Shown piece after piece: positions 62,201 through 64,000 of a stretch of DNA of 64,000 bases. A model generated the notes under the pieces. That model did no database searches. It was not told the DNA's origin and was given only the letters and a program-made list of their open reading frames with translations. Every line of letters starts with the position of its first letter. Within the stretch, counting starts at the first letter, position 1. A program made the translations under genes and the position numbers. The stretch spans positions 28,833,001 to 28,897,000 of the forward strand of contig NC_079885.1 in the NCBI RefSeq assembly GCF_029227915.1, given 5' to 3'. Origin of the DNA: Hydractinia symbiolongicarpus (taxonomy: Eukaryota; Cnidaria; Hydrozoa; Anthoathecata; Hydractiniidae).

Positions 62201-63770
62201 CTGAAGAAATAGAGACAGTTTCCAAAACTACATTTCACTCACTTTCTAAGAGCTTCAGTCCATTTGAGGTACAACGGTTGCGTCACATATTCGTACCAAC
62301 AGGTATTTATCGATATTTTTTACTATTGCTTGGTTGCATCGCTTTTAACATTGAAAGGATTGACTGTGGGATTTAATTGAACTGATTTTGGAATGCTACC
62401 TTATAAATGGATAAATGAGACAATTGGACTCCAATAAATAACATTCCTTTTAGTTTGACATGATTGCTGGAACTCAGCGATTACACTAGGCGCTGTGGTA
62501 GCGCTTCATTTAAAAATGTAGATAAATAAGTCATTTTTTAATGTGGGACCAAATCTAGAAGTTAGCGCGCTCTGAAGAAATAGAGACAGTTTCAAAAACT
62601 ACAATTCATTGACCCTCTAACGATATCTGTCCGTTTGAGGTAAAACAGTTACGTCACGTATTCGTACCAACATGTATTTAGTGATATTTTTTTGTAATAT
62701 TACTAGGTTGCATCGCTTTTAACAGTGAAAGGATTGACTGCGGGACTTAATTGAACTGATTTTGGACTTTGACATTATAAATGTGATAAATGAGACAATT
62801 CAATTCCAAGAAATAACATTCTTCTTAATTTGACTTGATTGCTGGAACTCAGCGATTACACTGGGCGCTGTGGTAGCGCTTCATTTTAAAGTTTAAATAA
62901 ATAAGTTATTTTTTACTGTGGGACAAATCCTAGCCTATAGCGGGCGCTGAAGAAATAGAGACGGTTTCAAAAACTACATTTCACTGACTTTCTAAAGACT
63001 TCAGTCCATTTGAGGTACAACGGGTGCGTCACATACTCGTACCAACATGTATTTAGTGATATTTTTTAATATTACTAGGTTGCATCGCTTTTAACAGTAA
63101 AAGGATTGACTGTGGGATTTAATTGAACTGATTTTAGTCTTTGACCTTATCGATGTGATAAATGAGACAACTGGACTCCAAGAAATAACGTTCTTCTTAA
63201 TTTGAAATGATTGCTGGAACTGAGCAATTACACTGGGCCCTGTGGTATCGCTTAACTTAAAAATTTAGATAAATAAGTCATTTTGTACTGTGGCACCAAT
63301 TGTAGCCGTTAGCGTGCGCTGAAGAAATAGAGACAATTTCAAAAGTTTCCATTCATGAACTTTCTAACGGTATCAGTCCGTTTGAGATAGAACAGTTGCG
63401 TAAAATATTCGTAAGAACATCTATTTAGCGATATTTTTCTGATATTACTAGGATACATCGCTTTTAACAGTGAAACGATTGACTGTGGGACTTAATTGAA
63501 CTGATTTTGGACTGTGACCTTATAAATGGATAAATGAGATAATTGGACTACAAGAAATAACATTCTTCTTAATTTGACTTGATTGCTGGAACTCAGCGAT
63601 TACACTAGGCGCTGTGGTAGCACTTCATTTAAAAATGTAGATAAATAAGTCATTTTTTAATGTGGGACCAAATCTAGCAGTTAGCGCGCTCTGAAGAAAT
63701 AGAGACAGTTTCGAAAACTACAATTCATTGACTTTCTAACGGTATCAGACCTTTTCAATTACAACGGTTG
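50271..63770 (+). repeat. ~370-bp satellite array, subfamily A with ~1.86-kb higher-order repeats
   Basis: At about 50271 the array returns to the TTTAAATAAATAAGTTA type seen after E2. The marker GAACTCAGAGATTACACTGG occurs at about 51729, 53591 and 55452, giving 1,861-1,862-bp units of five monomers. The stretch at 62720-63770 repeats 39850-40900 almost exactly (offset about 22,873). No genes are visible. Confidence 0.9.
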
Positions 63771-64000
63771 CGCCACAAATTCGTATCAACATGTATTTAG
63801 TGATTTTTTTCCGATATTACTAAGTTGTATCGCTTTTAATAGTGAAAGCATTGACTGTGGGACTTAATGGAACTGATTCTGGACTGTGACCTTATAAATG
63901 TGATAAATGAGCCAATTGGACTCCAAGAAATAACATTCTTCTTAATTTGACATGATTGCTGAAATTCAGCGATTACACTATGCTCTGTGGTAGCGCTTTA
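63771..64000 (+). repeat. Satellite, return to subfamily B
   Basis: From about 63770 the sequence matches 41270 onward (GCGCCACAAATTCGTATCAA and following), one monomer further along than expected from the preceding match to 39850-40900. So the A-to-B border is repeated here with one monomer deleted. The array continues out of the window. Confidence 0.8.

Overview
This is eukaryotic, almost certainly invertebrate-animal, DNA. It holds two Polinton/Maverick-type elements (integrated, virus-like DNA transposons) lodged in a large satellite array with a monomer of about 370 bp. The evidence is protein-primed family B DNA polymerases, DD35E retroviral-type integrases, A32-like packaging ATPases and double-jelly-roll capsid genes. 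There are no introns, bacterial ribosome sites or host genes. Several accessory proteins look like types common in cnidarian and other aquatic invertebrate genomes, so a cnidarian-like host is my guess, not a demonstrated fact.

Layout. Positions 1-16807 are the right-hand part of element 1 (E1). Its left end lies outside the window and it is badly decayed: nonsense codons, frameshifts, a lost start codon and two mutated active sites. Positions 16808-19430 are satellite, mostly in minus orientation, flipping to plus at about 19308. Positions 19431-34721 are element 2 (E2), complete end to end: 15,291 bp, 235-bp terminal inverted repeats (about 97% identical) and a 5-bp target duplication (GCTGT) made in a satellite monomer. 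E2 is younger, but its polymerase lacks the 3' third, its capsid gene is frameshifted and one large gene carries a nonsense codon. Positions 34727-64000 are plus-strand satellite in two subfamilies with higher-order repeats, plus one tRNA-derived SINE at about 38046-38343.

Genes. The elements share a core set in shuffled order: polymerase, integrase, ATPase, major capsid protein, a probable minor capsid (single jelly-roll) protein, a roughly 400-residue tail-anchored protein, a large coiled-coil protein with a hydrophobic C-terminus, a two-transmembrane protein, four small membrane proteins and SAP-like small proteins. E1 adds a Fic-domain protein, a predicted N-myristoylated protein, a tandem pair of Bro-N proteins and a Cys-rich zinc-binding mini-protein. 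E2 adds a promoter-plus-SAP leader cassette reused before more than one gene and a small possible death-fold protein. I see no adenovirus-type cysteine protease in either element, although E2 is complete.

The most interesting pattern is at gene ends. In both elements almost every tandem gene block or convergent pair ends, within 0-26 nt of a stop codon, in a short perfect or near-perfect inverted repeat, often of the form TTTGT...ACAAA. Spaces inside tight blocks lack it. This looks like a hairpin-based 3'-end signal for the elements' transcripts, similar to that known for mimivirus. E1 also has an AATAAATG motif at many start codons.
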